DNA of 64,000 nucleotides. It comes from Acidimicrobiia bacterium (GTDB lineage: Bacteria; Actinomycetota; Acidimicrobiia; Spongiisociales; UBA11373). Shown in pieces: positions 1 through 7,745 of the stretch (the stretch's first letter is position 1; each line of letters begins with the position of its first letter). A model generated the notes under the pieces. That model had not been told where the DNA came from. It saw only the letters and a program-made list of their open reading frames with translations, and did not search any database. The stretch spans positions 1 through 64,000 of the forward strand of contig JBBDMM010000012.1 of NCBI GenBank assembly GCA_040878325.1, in the 5' to 3' direction. The position numbers and the translations under genes are program-made.

Positions 1-63
<63 letters not shown>

Positions 64-784
64 AGATCACACTGCGTCCCCTGAGAGCAATCTCAGGGTG
101 TTTATCGGCTCATATCGGGGAAATCCTGTCACTGGCACGAACTACGGTGTCAGGACAATCCCGAGGGAAGTTCAGAGCCATGGAGTCATTCCTTCCATAC
201 CTTGCAGGATTCTTCGACGGAGACGGAAGCTTATGCTTTCAGATCGTTCGTCAACGCGAGTACCGGTTCGGGTTCTACATCCGAGCCTCCTTCTCGCTCC
301 ATCAGGCCACCACGGCCGAGGATGGGCTCGCGCTCATCCGGAGGGAGCTGGGAGGACCGGGCTACATGCGCCGCCGGCAAGGCGGTATGTCAGACCTGGT
401 CATCACGCAACGACCAACGATCTCCGAGATCCTTGACCAGGTCCGACCGTACGTCGTGTTCAAGCGACGTCAGGTCGAAGCTGGTCTGGCTCTTCTCGAG
501 AGGCTGCCGCCTCCTCGAGACCCCGTCGGATTCCTGGAGCTATGTGAATCGGTTGATGACTTCGCATCCCTAAACGCTTCGAAGTCGAGAACGGTCACGT
601 CCGTGATCGTCCGAGACGAATTCGAGCGCACGGGTGCTCTGAACCCCGTAACGACTGATCCTTGATGGAGAGACGGAGTACTCACCGGTGGTCATCCACC
701 AAATATATGAGTTCCGTAATACGCCGACCCCCCGAAAGGGGGTGGAGGGATAGTCTGCACCCTCAGTAATGAGGGATCAATGTG
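64..784 (+). mobile_element. Group I intron in 23S rRNA (insertion site L2593)
   Basis: A 721-base insertion splits 23S rRNA between ...GAACGT and CGTGAGACAG, the L2593 site also used by the Chlamydomonas chloroplast I-CreI intron. Group I hallmarks are visible. The upstream exon ends in U63 and the intron ends in G784. An internal guide GCGT at 74-77 can pair with ACGT 60-63, giving a U63-G74 wobble (P1). TCAC 67-70 can pair with GTGA 786-789 (P10). CTGAGA/TCTCAG closes a GCAA-looped hairpin near 81-97. AATCCCGAGGGAA (158-169) resembles the conserved P/Q core. GTCT 753-756 with AGAC 671-674 is a candidate P7, and hairpins at 727-743 (P8-like) and 760-775 (P9-like) follow. Self-splicing is inferred from family knowledge. 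Boundaries are firm; helix labels are tentative. Confidence 0.93.
180..665 (+). CDS. LAGLIDADG homing endonuclease, I-CreI family
   Basis: A 161-residue single-motif LAGLIDADG protein that should act as a homodimer and cut intron-less 23S genes to spread the intron. The motif LAGFFDGDGSL (residues 8-18) supplies the metal-binding Asp15, equivalent to I-CreI Asp20. Gln42 and Lys95 align with I-CreI Gln47 and Lys98. The C-terminal half (GPGYMRRR...; FLELCESVD; LNASKSRTVTS) also aligns with I-CreI almost residue by residue, so the protein looks intact. I chose ATG180 because GAGGGAAG lies nine bases upstream; an in-frame GTG at 147 would add 11 residues. That ribosome-binding site overlaps the putative intron core. 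The reading frame ends just before the 3' core elements, the usual arrangement for an intron ORF placed in a peripheral loop. Confidence 0.95.
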   Translation: MESFLPYLAGFFDGDGSLCFQIVRQREYRFGFYIRASFSLHQATTAEDGLALIRRELGGPGYMRRRQGGMSDLVITQRPTISEILDQVRPYVVFKRRQVEAGLALLERLPPPRDPVGFLELCESVDDFASLNASKSRTVTSVIVRDEFERTGALNPVTTDP

Positions 785-1088
785 CGTGAGACAGTTCGGT
801 CCCTATCCGTCGCAGGCGCAGGAGGTTTGAGGGGAGCTATCCCTAGTACGAGAGGACCGGGATGGACGTACCTCTGGTGTGCCAGTTGTCTTGCCAAGGG
901 CACGGCTGGTTAGCTACGTACGGCACGGATAAGCGCTGAAGGCATCTAAGTGCGAAGCCGGCCCCAAGATGAGACCTCCCACCGTTCGCGGTTAAGACCC
1001 CTGACAGAACATCAGGTTGATAGGCCGGAGGTGTAAGCGCAGCAATGCGTTCAGCCGACCGGTACTAATCGGTCGAGGGCTTGAGTCG
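785..1088 (+). rRNA. 23S rRNA, downstream exon
   Basis: The 3' exon resumes with CGTGAGACAGTTCGGTC. It runs through the sarcin-ricin loop (CTAGTACGAGAGGACCGG near 842-859) and the conserved 3' region to about GGTCGAGGGCTTGAG. The 3' end is placed by analogy with other bacterial 23S rRNAs and is good to a few bases. Joined to positions 1-63 it gives an uninterrupted mature sequence. Confidence 0.95.
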
Positions 1089-1144
1089 AATACAAGATGT
1101 GCGTGCTCGCTATGGAGTGCTCAGGGTGCTGAGCATTCGAAGGT

Positions 1145-1262
<118 letters not shown>

Positions 1263-1269
1263 TATTCAA

Positions 1270-1303
1270 AGAGAAGGCCGTCCCCTCGGGGGCGGCCTTC
1301 TCT
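1270..1303 (+). terminator. rRNA operon terminator hairpin
   Basis: AGAGAAGGCCG pairs with CGGCCTTCTCT across a GC-rich apical segment, giving a long stable stem eight bases after 5S rRNA. There is no long U tract; TCTCGTCTGG follows. Position and stem strength argue for the end of the rRNA operon. Confidence 0.85.
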
Positions 1304-1329
1304 CGTCTGGGGACCTCCGGGCAGGTCGT

Positions 1330-1335
1330 TACGAT
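1330..1335 (+). promoter_or_regulatory. -10 element (TACGAT) for a leaderless transcript
   Basis: TACGAT is followed by six bases and then ATG1342, so the transcript would begin at or next to the start codon. No Shine-Dalgarno sequence precedes this ATG. The same geometry recurs before ispH, garA and the small ORF at 38477. Confidence 0.5.
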
Positions 1336-1341
1336 GAACCA

Positions 1342-2346
1342 ATGAGTTCTTCGAGCGATCGCGGCGGCGGAGAGGGCGGCCGGCGTCACTCAGGAAAGCC
1401 GTCAGGATCGGATCCCCGCCGCAGCGGATCTGACCCCTCGCGGAGCAGCCGCACCGGTTCTGGTGCGGGTACGGGCCGATCGGGTACCGGCCGGGGCGGT
1501 TCCAGCGATCGTCGTACTGGCTCGGCCGCCGGTTCTGGGTCGGGCCGGTCGGGGAGCGGCCGAGGGGACGCCGCAGCAGGCGGGGCGAGGTCGAGTTCCG
1601 ATCGCCGGACCGGGTCGGGGACCGGCCGGGACTCAGGAAACGGTCGCACCCGGTCGTCGAGCCGGGATGACTCGCCCAAGTCGACCCTTCCCAAGCGGCG
1701 ACCATGGTCGCCCGAGGGCGAGTTGCCCAAGTGGATATCCGAGGAGCTGGCGCGGGTCACGCCGAAGAAGAACCTCCTGACGGCCACCGAACTTCTTCAA
1801 TCGTCGGCGAGAGCCTTCGCGAGCAGCAAGTACGGGCGGGCGCTTTCTGCGGCCGAGGAGGCCAAGGAGCTGTCGCCGCGCGACCCGACGATTCGTGAGC
1901 TGATCGGGCTCTCGGCCTACCGCATGGGTCGATGGGAACAGGCGCTTCGCGAGCTGCGGACTTTCCGGCGACTCACCGGGGACCCGACCCATCTGCCGGT
2001 GGAGATGGACGTGCTGCGTGCCCTGGAGCGCCCTGAGGATGTCGAGAGCGCGTGGAAGATGATGCGCGAAATGCGATCGGATCGGGAGACCCAGGATGAG
2101 GCGCGGGTCGTCTACGGATCCTTCCTGCTCGATCGGGGCGAGGACCACAAGGCATGGCAGATCACGAGTCCCCGCAGCCTTTCGGCCGAGCCCCGTGAGA
2201 GCGAACTCCGGGTGTGGTACGTGGCCGCCCGCGCCTCGGCGCGCCTCGGCGACCTACCCACTGCACATCAGCTCCTCGACGCGATCCGGGGCACCGACCC
2301 GGGTTTCCCGGGACTCGACGAGTTGGAGCGCGCGGTCGAGGGCTGA
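1342..2346 (+). CDS. TPR-domain protein with a long RGS-rich disordered N-terminus
   Basis: A 334-residue protein in two parts. Residues 1 to about 125 are low-complexity Arg/Gly/Ser sequence (repeats such as GSGRSGSGRGD) and are surely disordered and basic. The rest is alpha-helical with TPR-like pairs, for example LLQSSARAFASSKYGRALSAA and LIGLSAYRMGRWEQALRELR, which would bind partner proteins. No catalytic motif, signal peptide or membrane segment is seen. It follows the rRNA operon directly and is read from its own leaderless-type promoter. An RNA or ribosome-linked role is only a guess from the basic tail. Family known; function unknown. Confidence 0.8.
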   Translation: MSSSSDRGGGEGGRRHSGKPSGSDPRRSGSDPSRSSRTGSGAGTGRSGTGRGGSSDRRTGSAAGSGSGRSGSGRGDAAAGGARSSSDRRTGSGTGRDSGNGRTRSSSRDDSPKSTLPKRRPWSPEGELPKWISEELARVTPKKNLLTATELLQSSARAFASSKYGRALSAAEEAKELSPRDPTIRELIGLSAYRMGRWEQALRELRTFRRLTGDPTHLPVEMDVLRALERPEDVESAWKMMREMRSDRETQDEARVVYGSFLLDRGEDHKAWQITSPRSLSAEPRESELRVWYVAARASARLGDLPTAHQLLDAIRGTDPGFPGLDELERAVEG

Positions 2347-2358
2347 ACCCGGTCCGAA

Positions 2359-3273
2359 TCAATCCCGGAGTTCGAGCCAGCGCCTGATCCCGGCGGCCTG
2401 CATCGGCCAGAAGGTGTTCTTGTCGTATCGGGCGATCGTCGCCTCGTCATGGCCCTCGCCGCGGTAGCCGTCGAGCACCCACTGGCGCATCCGCTGGCTG
2501 AGATCGTCGTCGTCGCCGGCCGACTCCACCCACCGAACCCAGTCCCAGAGTCGCTCGATCGCCTGGTCGAGGGACGCCTGGGGGTCGCGGTCCGGCCCGA
2601 AGTGGGCGAAGCCGAGGAATGAGGGGCCACGCGCGGCGAGGCGGCGGAGGTGGGTTTCGACCAGGTGCGGGTCGAAGTCGGGTGGGGGGGTGACCGGCTG
2701 CACCATGTGCCCATGGGGGAATGCCAACCCGACGGCATCACCGACGAACGCACCCCCGGTCTCGTCTTCGACGAACACCAACTCGTGTTTGGCATGCCCG
2801 GGGGTGTACATGACCTCGATCGCCCTCGGGCCACCGAGGGGGATACGGCTGCCCTCATCGAGAACCAGGAGGCGAGCCGGGTCGATCGGCTCCATCGGGC
2901 CCCATAGGGCATCCATCCCCTCCTCCCCGTATATCCGGGTGGCGGAGGCGATCAGGCGTTCTGGTGACTCGAGGTGCCTCGCTCCGGCGGTGTGCACGCC
3001 GATCGCCGCGTTGGGGAAACGGGTGGCGAAATGACCGGCGCCGCCGGCATGGTCGAGGTGGATGTGGGTGACGACCATCGCCGCCACATCGTCCACCCCG
3101 ATCGACTCGAGCGCGTCGTAGAGGTGGTGGATCGACCGGGAGGGGCCACACTCGATCAGGACCCGATTGGGCGTGTCGAACAGGTAACACGCCAATCGCT
3201 CGGTGTCGTCGTGCATGAGCGCATCGATGAGGTAGAGATCGTGCCCCAGGGGCGTCACCGTCGGCGTCAGCAT
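2359..3273 (-). CDS. MBL-fold metallo-hydrolase
   Basis: A 304-residue metallo-beta-lactamase-fold protein. The metal motif HIHLDHAGG is clear at about residues 61-69 (HxHxDH), followed by the later ligands in GHAKHE, GDAVG and the C-terminal GFAHFGP. These are the ligands of the two-metal glyoxalase II-like superfamily. A C-terminal helical region resembles that of MBL proteins tagged as hydroxyacylglutathione hydrolase-like. I chose ATG3273 because the next upstream starts run into sequence antisense to SSB. The gene ends 12 bases from the end of the convergent TPR gene. Substrate cannot be told from sequence. Confidence 0.88.
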   Translation of the reverse strand: MLTPTVTPLGHDLYLIDALMHDDTERLACYLFDTPNRVLIECGPSRSIHHLYDALESIGVDDVAAMVVTHIHLDHAGGAGHFATRFPNAAIGVHTAGARHLESPERLIASATRIYGEEGMDALWGPMEPIDPARLLVLDEGSRIPLGGPRAIEVMYTPGHAKHELVFVEDETGGAFVGDAVGLAFPHGHMVQPVTPPPDFDPHLVETHLRRLAARGPSFLGFAHFGPDRDPQASLDQAIERLWDWVRWVESAGDDDDLSQRMRQWVLDGYRGEGHDEATIARYDKNTFWPMQAAGIRRWLELRD

Positions 3274-3345
3274 CGGCCGCAACCTAGTGCCTGTCACATG
3301 CGGTCGATACGTTGCCTGCCCGCACTTCCCCGGTAAGGAAGCCCC

Positions 3346-3663
3346 ATGGACCTCAATCTCGTGGTCGTCTCCGGACGCCTGGCGGCGCCCCCCGAGGTGC
3401 GTCAGTTCGAGAGCGGTGCTCGACTCGCCCGCTACCTCGTCACCGTCCGTTCGGAGGAACCGACCCGCCGTGTCGACGTGCTGCCGGTGACGATGTGGGA
3501 TCCCTCGGACGCGCTCTTGGACGCCCAGCCGGCGCCGGGGGTGCGGGTCTGGGTGGTCGGCTCGGTACAGCGCCGTTTCTGGAGCGGCGAGGAGGGCCGG
3601 CGCAGCCGGCTCGAGCTGATCGCAGACCAGGTCTGCATTCGCGACCCGAACGAGGAAGGCTGA
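3346..3663 (+). CDS. Single-stranded DNA-binding protein (OB fold), short form
   Basis: A 105-residue protein with an SSB-type OB fold. It opens with the typical first strand (MDLNLVVVSGRLAAPPEVR), has the RYLVTVRSE strand and ends at about the OB domain. The acidic C-terminal tail (DDD..PF) that lets SSB recruit partners is missing, so this is likely an accessory SSB and not the essential one. AAGGAAG lies seven bases upstream of ATG. It points away from the MBL gene and precedes the broken DUF2087 gene by 60 bases. Confidence 0.82.
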   Translation: MDLNLVVVSGRLAAPPEVRQFESGARLARYLVTVRSEEPTRRVDVLPVTMWDPSDALLDAQPAPGVRVWVVGSVQRRFWSGEEGRRSRLELIADQVCIRDPNEEG

Positions 3664-3722
3664 TCGTCGGGAGAAATGGGGGCGAAATCGGTGAGATCGA
3701 TGCCCGCGGTACCCTTGTGATC

Positions 3723-4252
3723 GTGCTCGATACCCCTGATTTCCTGCGCCTGGTGGTCGATCGGGTCCGCCTGGCCATCCTCGGTCATGCGGCCATCGGC
3801 CCCATCGACGTCGCCGGGCTGGCCAAGGCGCTCGGGGTCGACCAGCGTCGGGTACTGAAAGAGCTGGCCAGCCTCGAGGCCGCCGGGTTGATGGTCGACG
3901 GTGTCTTGATCGAAGAGGCACTGTGGGAGATCGCCGCGGCCGCCCCCAGGCTCGCCGAGGCCTCGCCTGAGGTGGTGGAGGGCTCCTGGTCCGCCGACGA
4001 AGTCAAGACTCTGCAGACCTTCTTCTCGGGTAGTCGTCTGTCGCGAATTCCGGAGAAGCGAGCAAAGCGGCTGGTCGTACTGGAGCGGCTCTCCCAGGAG
4101 TTCGAACCCGGGGCCAAGTACCCCGAGCGCCAGGTCAGCTTCATGTTGCAGCTCTTCCATCCGACTTTGCGGCACTGCGGCGCTATCTAGTGGATGAGGG
4201 GTTCCTGACCAGAGAAGACGGGGTCTACTGGCGATCGGGTGGCCGAACATGA
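3723..4252 (+). pseudogene. DUF2087-domain winged-helix protein, frameshifted
   Basis: The N-terminal part (from GTG3723; GTG3717 is also possible) encodes an ArsR-like helix-turn-helix (VAGLAKALGVDQRRVLKELASLEAAGL). A DUF2087 domain follows (GSRLSRIPEKRAKRLVVLERL; YPERQVSFMLQLFHP). At about 4161-4164 the frame breaks. Read on in the +2 frame, the sequence continues as DFAALRRYLVDEGFLTREDG and stops at 4252, the expected DUF2087 ending. One base is missing relative to the intact gene. In the original frame translation stops at 4190 after only a few wrong residues. It is either a recent mutation or a sequencing error. DUF2087 proteins are presumed transcription regulators. Confidence 0.8.
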
Positions 4253-4294
4253 TGGGGTCCAGGGCTTGGCAGGGGACCGAGATAGGGAGGGGAC

Positions 4295-4567
4295 ATGTGT
4301 AGGAGCATCGTGCAACTGCGAAAGCCGGAGGGAGTGACCGAGGACGAGCTCACGGCCGCGGCCCGGCAATTCGTGAGGAAGATCAGCGGCTTTCGCACGC
4401 CCTCGAAGGACAACGAAGAGGTCTTTGAGCGAGCGATCGGCGAGATCGCCGGCTCTAGCCGTCATCTCCTCGAGCATCTGATCGTCAGGGCTCCAGTTCG
4501 AGTCGAGGGCGGGGGTCAAGCCGAGATAGAGAGTTCGGAGGAGGCCTCGAGACTGGGTGAAGGGTGA
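4295..4567 (+). CDS. DUF2277 family protein
   Basis: A 90-residue protein matching the DUF2277 pattern: an MCRSIVQLRKPEG start, then AARQFVRKISGFRTPSKDNEEVFERA and a helical tail. Function is unknown for the family. A good ribosome-binding site (GGGAGGGG) precedes ATG. Its stop overlaps the GTG of the next gene (GTGA, 4564-4567), so the two are probably translated together. Confidence 0.85.
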   Translation: MCRSIVQLRKPEGVTEDELTAAARQFVRKISGFRTPSKDNEEVFERAIGEIAGSSRHLLEHLIVRAPVRVEGGGQAEIESSEEASRLGEG

Positions 4568-5092
4568 CCTTCGAGGGTGACTCGGCCCTCATCGTGCCGA
4601 TCCCTGCAGCAGATCCAGTTATCCACAGGTGGCGGGTGCTCCACGACTCGGCAGCAGCCGCCGGCGTGCTGGCCCACGTCACGGTGCTGTTTCCATTCGT
4701 TCCCCGGGCGGAGATCGATGGGGAGGTGGAGGCGACCGTCACGAGGGTGCTGGCGCCGTTCCCCGCTTTCGTTTGCCGACTTGCCGAGGTCAGGTGGTTT
4801 GGGGACGAGGTGGCCTATCTGGCCCCCGAGCCCGATGTGACCTTTCGCCGCGTCCTCACGGCGATGTGGGCCGCCTTTCCGGATCATCCTCCCTACGAAG
4901 GAGTCCACGCGGCTCCCACGCCTCATGTCACCATCGGCCACCAGGGACCAGGGCTCGACGAGGCGGTTCGGGCGGTGGAGGAAACAACTGCCGATCGAAT
5001 CGGTGGCCGATCGGGTGGAGTTGATCACCCTGACGGAGGGATGGTGGTCCACCACCGCAACCTTCCTGCTGCCGGGCGGGTCAGCCGGGTAG
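4564..5092 (+). pseudogene. 2'-5' RNA ligase-like 2H phosphoesterase, frameshifted
   Basis: The two H-x-T/S motifs of 2H phosphoesterases are present, HVTVLFPF near residue 39 and HVTIG near residue 122, so the catalytic core is readable. After the second motif the frame breaks at the AAA run 4982-4984. Skipping one A restores a family-like C-terminus (VELITLTEGWWSTTATFLLP) ending at TAG 5090-5092. Without the correction the protein runs on to 5157 through sequence that also encodes the convergent kinase. The enzyme class acts on 2'-5' or cyclic phosphodiester bonds of RNA or nucleotides. GTG4564 overlaps the DUF2277 stop. Confidence 0.8.
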
Positions 5093-5995
5093 CGCTTCGA
5101 GCAGTCGCCTGGCTTCATCCGCCGAAGGGAAGGAGGTCTGAGTGCCGGGCCGGGTGACGCTGGCGGCGGCACTCCGGTTGGCGAGCAATGCGGCGGCATG
5201 GTCGTCCAGCCCAATACCGAGCCCGAAGGCGAACGTGCCGACAAAGGCGTCACCGGCTCCGGTCGTGTCGATTGCGACGACCTCTGGCGCCGCGATCCGA
5301 TAGACCCGTCCGTCTTCGACCAGGGCGCATCCGGCTGCTCCCAGGGTCACGACGAGGCGACATCCGAGGGTGGTGGCCACCTCGAGGAGGCTCTGATCGC
5401 TCTCGGCACGATCGAACATCAGCGCGAACTCGACCTCGTTCGGCGCCACCCAGTCACACGCCTCGAGAAGTGCCGGGTCGATCGGCGCGGCCGGGGCCGG
5501 GTTGAGAATCGTGGTCGCCCCGCCGGCTCGTGCCGCGGCGAATGCGGCCGCAGTGACTTCCTGGGGAATCTCGAACTGGCCGATAACCACGTTCGGTCGG
5601 ATCGCCTCGACCGCTTCCACCGCCTGCTCCGCGGTGAGGGCATGATTTGCTCCAGGCACGATGATGATGCGATTGGTGCCGTCCGGTTCCACCCAGATGG
5701 GGGCGACGCCACTCGAGCCCGGCACCTGATGGACAAACGTGGTGTCGACGCCGCGCTTCGCCAAGTTGTCGCGCGCCATGGTTCCGTAGGCGTCGTCGCC
5801 GACGCAGTTCACCATCCACACTTCGGCGCCGAAGTTGCGGGCCATCACGGCCTGATTTGCCCCTTTGCCCCCGAATCCCATCTGGAAGCGATCACCGACG
5901 ATGGTTTCACCAGGGCCCGGTATGCGAGGCGCGTAGGCGACCAGGTCGATCATGGTCGACCCGACGACTGCGATGCGTATTGGGGAATCGGTCAT
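5081..5995 (-). CDS. PfkB-family carbohydrate/nucleoside kinase (ribokinase-like)
   Basis: A 304-residue PfkB kinase. The N-terminal signature GGKGANQA (about 41-48) and the C-terminal DTTGAGDAFVGTFAFGLGIG with the catalytic Asp are intact. Spacing and length fit ribokinase (RbsK) best; no ribose transporter genes are nearby. ATG5995 gives the expected MTDSPIRIAVVGS start. It is transcribed away from the queuosine-salvage hydrolase, with 47 bases between start codons, so the two share a control region. Because PfkB enzymes also phosphorylate nucleosides, it could make the 5'-phosphate used by its neighbour (inference). The 3' end overlaps the convergent 2H gene. Confidence 0.85.
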   Translation of the reverse strand: MTDSPIRIAVVGSTMIDLVAYAPRIPGPGETIVGDRFQMGFGGKGANQAVMARNFGAEVWMVNCVGDDAYGTMARDNLAKRGVDTTFVHQVPGSSGVAPIWVEPDGTNRIIIVPGANHALTAEQAVEAVEAIRPNVVIGQFEIPQEVTAAAFAAARAGGATTILNPAPAAPIDPALLEACDWVAPNEVEFALMFDRAESDQSLLEVATTLGCRLVVTLGAAGCALVEDGRVYRIAAPEVVAIDTTGAGDAFVGTFAFGLGIGLDDHAAALLANRSAAASVTRPGTQTSFPSADEARRLLEALPG

Positions 5996-6042
5996 CTCGC
6001 GGCTGGATAGTCTGGCATGCGCTCGCCGACGGAGGTTTGTCG

Positions 6043-7053
6043 ATGATTCCCCGAACACTGCCTGCATGGGAGCGCCCGGTGCTCGCGTCGGTCGCCGAGG
6101 TAGTGGGAGAGACGGAACATGTCCGCACCTCTTCGGCTGCCATCGAGACGGTCGCCGACTGGATGGCTTTCGAAACAACATTCGAGCCGCCGAGCGGCGG
6201 ACCCGCCGGCCCCTTCGATTGGGGCGACGACACCAACGACTTGATCGACGCCACGATGCTGAAGGCGTCGCTGGACTTCGCCTTCACTGACTTCGACACG
6301 AGCACCAAGTACGAGGTCGACTACCAGGGCCGCCACTGGTCGGACAGCGAGGCGATGTTCGCCAGCATCCATCAGGCCCTGGCCGCCGGGGTGCCGATGT
6401 TGGAGGGGGACTACCAGGCGAGCGTGCGCCGCGCTGACCTAGCCCAGATCTTCCGGGGAAACATCGAAATGCCGATGCTCGAAGAACGGGTCGAGATCCT
6501 CAACGAGGTGGGGGCGAGGCTCGTGGCCAATCACGGGGGCCGGTTCCACCGGTTCATCCAGTCGTGCCCGCAGGTCATGTATGCCGAAGGTGATGGGGTG
6601 CTGGAGCGCCTGATTGCGGAGTTCCCCCGCTTCGACGACGTAAGCGCCTACAAGGGCCGCGAAGTGGTGATATACAAACTGGCCCAACTCGCTCTCTGGT
6701 CCCTGCATCTCGCCGTCGGGCCCGGCAAAGGCTTCAGTCTGGGGGATCTCGACAACATGACGGCCTTCGCCGATTACATCGTTCCGGTGGGGCTGCGGGT
6801 GATGGGCATTCTCGAGTACTCCGAGGATCTCGAGCGCCGCATTCTGGAGGGCGACCTGATCCCGCGCGACTCCGACGAGGAGATCGAGATTCGCGCTCAC
6901 ACGGTCTACGCCACCGCCCTGCTCACCGAAGCGATCAACCAGCGTCGCGGGGAGGGCCGGCGCCTGGTGATCCCCCAGATCGACTACCGACTGTGGAGTG
7001 CCTATCACGCCACCACCTGGCCGCACCATCTGACGCGTACGGTGATGTACTGA
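6043..7053 (+). CDS. Queuosine 5'-phosphate N-glycosylase/hydrolase (DUF2419, Qng1-like)
   Basis: A 336-residue member of the queuosine-salvage family. Diagnostic segments are the mid-region FHRFIQSCPQVMYAEGDGVLERL, GREVVIYKLAQLALWSLHL, the FADYIVPVGLRVMGILEYS block and the C-terminal WPHHLTRTVMY. Family members release queuine from queuosine-5'-phosphate so that tRNA-guanine transglycosylase can reuse it. GGAGG lies eight bases before ATG6043. The gene is divergent from the PfkB kinase. It implies that the organism salvages queuine, although no tgt gene is in the window. Confidence 0.85.
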   Translation: MIPRTLPAWERPVLASVAEVVGETEHVRTSSAAIETVADWMAFETTFEPPSGGPAGPFDWGDDTNDLIDATMLKASLDFAFTDFDTSTKYEVDYQGRHWSDSEAMFASIHQALAAGVPMLEGDYQASVRRADLAQIFRGNIEMPMLEERVEILNEVGARLVANHGGRFHRFIQSCPQVMYAEGDGVLERLIAEFPRFDDVSAYKGREVVIYKLAQLALWSLHLAVGPGKGFSLGDLDNMTAFADYIVPVGLRVMGILEYSEDLERRILEGDLIPRDSDEEIEIRAHTVYATALLTEAINQRRGEGRRLVIPQIDYRLWSAYHATTWPHHLTRTVMY

Positions 7054-7096
7054 CGGGCCTCGCTTCGCTTCGGCGGCTCCGGCTCCGGCTCCGGCC

Positions 7097-7143
7097 ACAG
7101 CCCCAGCCAGAGAAGACCGACGTCTGGCCGGGGCTGGGGCTGT
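7097..7143. terminator. Bidirectional terminator-like inverted repeat
   Basis: ACAGCCCCAGCC (7097-7108) and GGCTGGGGCTGT (7132-7143) are perfect 12-base arms around a 23-base loop. They lie between two convergent genes. The GC-rich (GGCTCC)n run just before it also appears, inverted, near 33650, so this is also part of a dispersed repeat. Confidence 0.6.
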
Positions 7144-7152
7144 AGCGGGGGC

Positions 7153-7704
7153 TCATTCCTGCGGCGGTCTGTCCCAGTCCTGAACGTCCGTGCCCGCCTC
7201 GCGCGCGAGGATGTCGAGGGCGGCGGCTGCCCCGGCGCCGGCGGAGATGATGGCCTGGCTGCGGGTGGGCCTCGTGGCGCGGCCCACCGCGTAGACCCGG
7301 TCGAGCGACGTTCGTTGGTCCCGGTCGATCACGATCGCGGCCCCGTCGAACTCGAGGCCCAGCGCCTTGGCGAGCTCAGGGTTCTTCCCTTCGCTGAGGA
7401 TCAGGTACGAGGAGCGATGGGTCTCCCCGTCGTCGGTGGTGAGGGTGATCCCGTCGGGTGCCGCGGCTACGGACGCCACCCGGCGCGCATCCATGGTCGC
7501 CCCGTAGGCTTCTGCCTGCCCGCGGGCGATCCGCTGCAGGTCGGTGCCTGAGATTTCGGGAATACCGAGGTAGTTGTGGAGGTATGCGTATTGCATGGCG
7601 GAGGAATCGTCACCGAACACGGTCACCTGTTGACCGTTCTTGGCGAGGAAGAGGGCGGCACTGAGGCCGCCGGGTCCATCTCCGACTATCGAAACGGCAA
7701 CCAT
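7153..7704 (-). CDS. Short NAD(P)/FAD-dependent oxidoreductase (TrxR-like, no CxxC)
   Basis: A 183-residue flavoprotein with the FAD-binding glycine motif [18 protein letters not shown] at the N-terminus and the second FAD contact [10 protein letters not shown] near residue 140. It resembles the FAD half of thioredoxin reductase, but it lacks the inserted NADPH domain and the redox CxxC pair. It is therefore a minimal single-domain form, known from actinobacteria and archaea, of unclear function. Divergent from msrB (41 bases between starts), it fits a redox-stress cluster with msrB and thioredoxin. Confidence 0.78.
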   Translation of the reverse strand: MVAVSIVGDGPGGLSAALFLAKNGQQVTVFGDDSSAMQYAYLHNYLGIPEISGTDLQRIARGQAEAYGATMDARRVASVAAAPDGITLTTDDGETHRSSYLILSEGKNPELAKALGLEFDGAAIVIDRDQRTSLDRVYAVGRATRPTRSQAIISAGAGAAAALDILAREAGTDVQDWDRPPQE

Positions 7705-7745
7705 TGGATCCCCTTCGCGTGACTACCGAGAGGAACACAGAAGCC

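Noticed and set aside
3274-3921. Longer N-terminus for the MBL hydrolase
   Set aside because: The extra 216 residues would be antisense to SSB and the DUF2087 gene; ATG3273 gives the normal family start.
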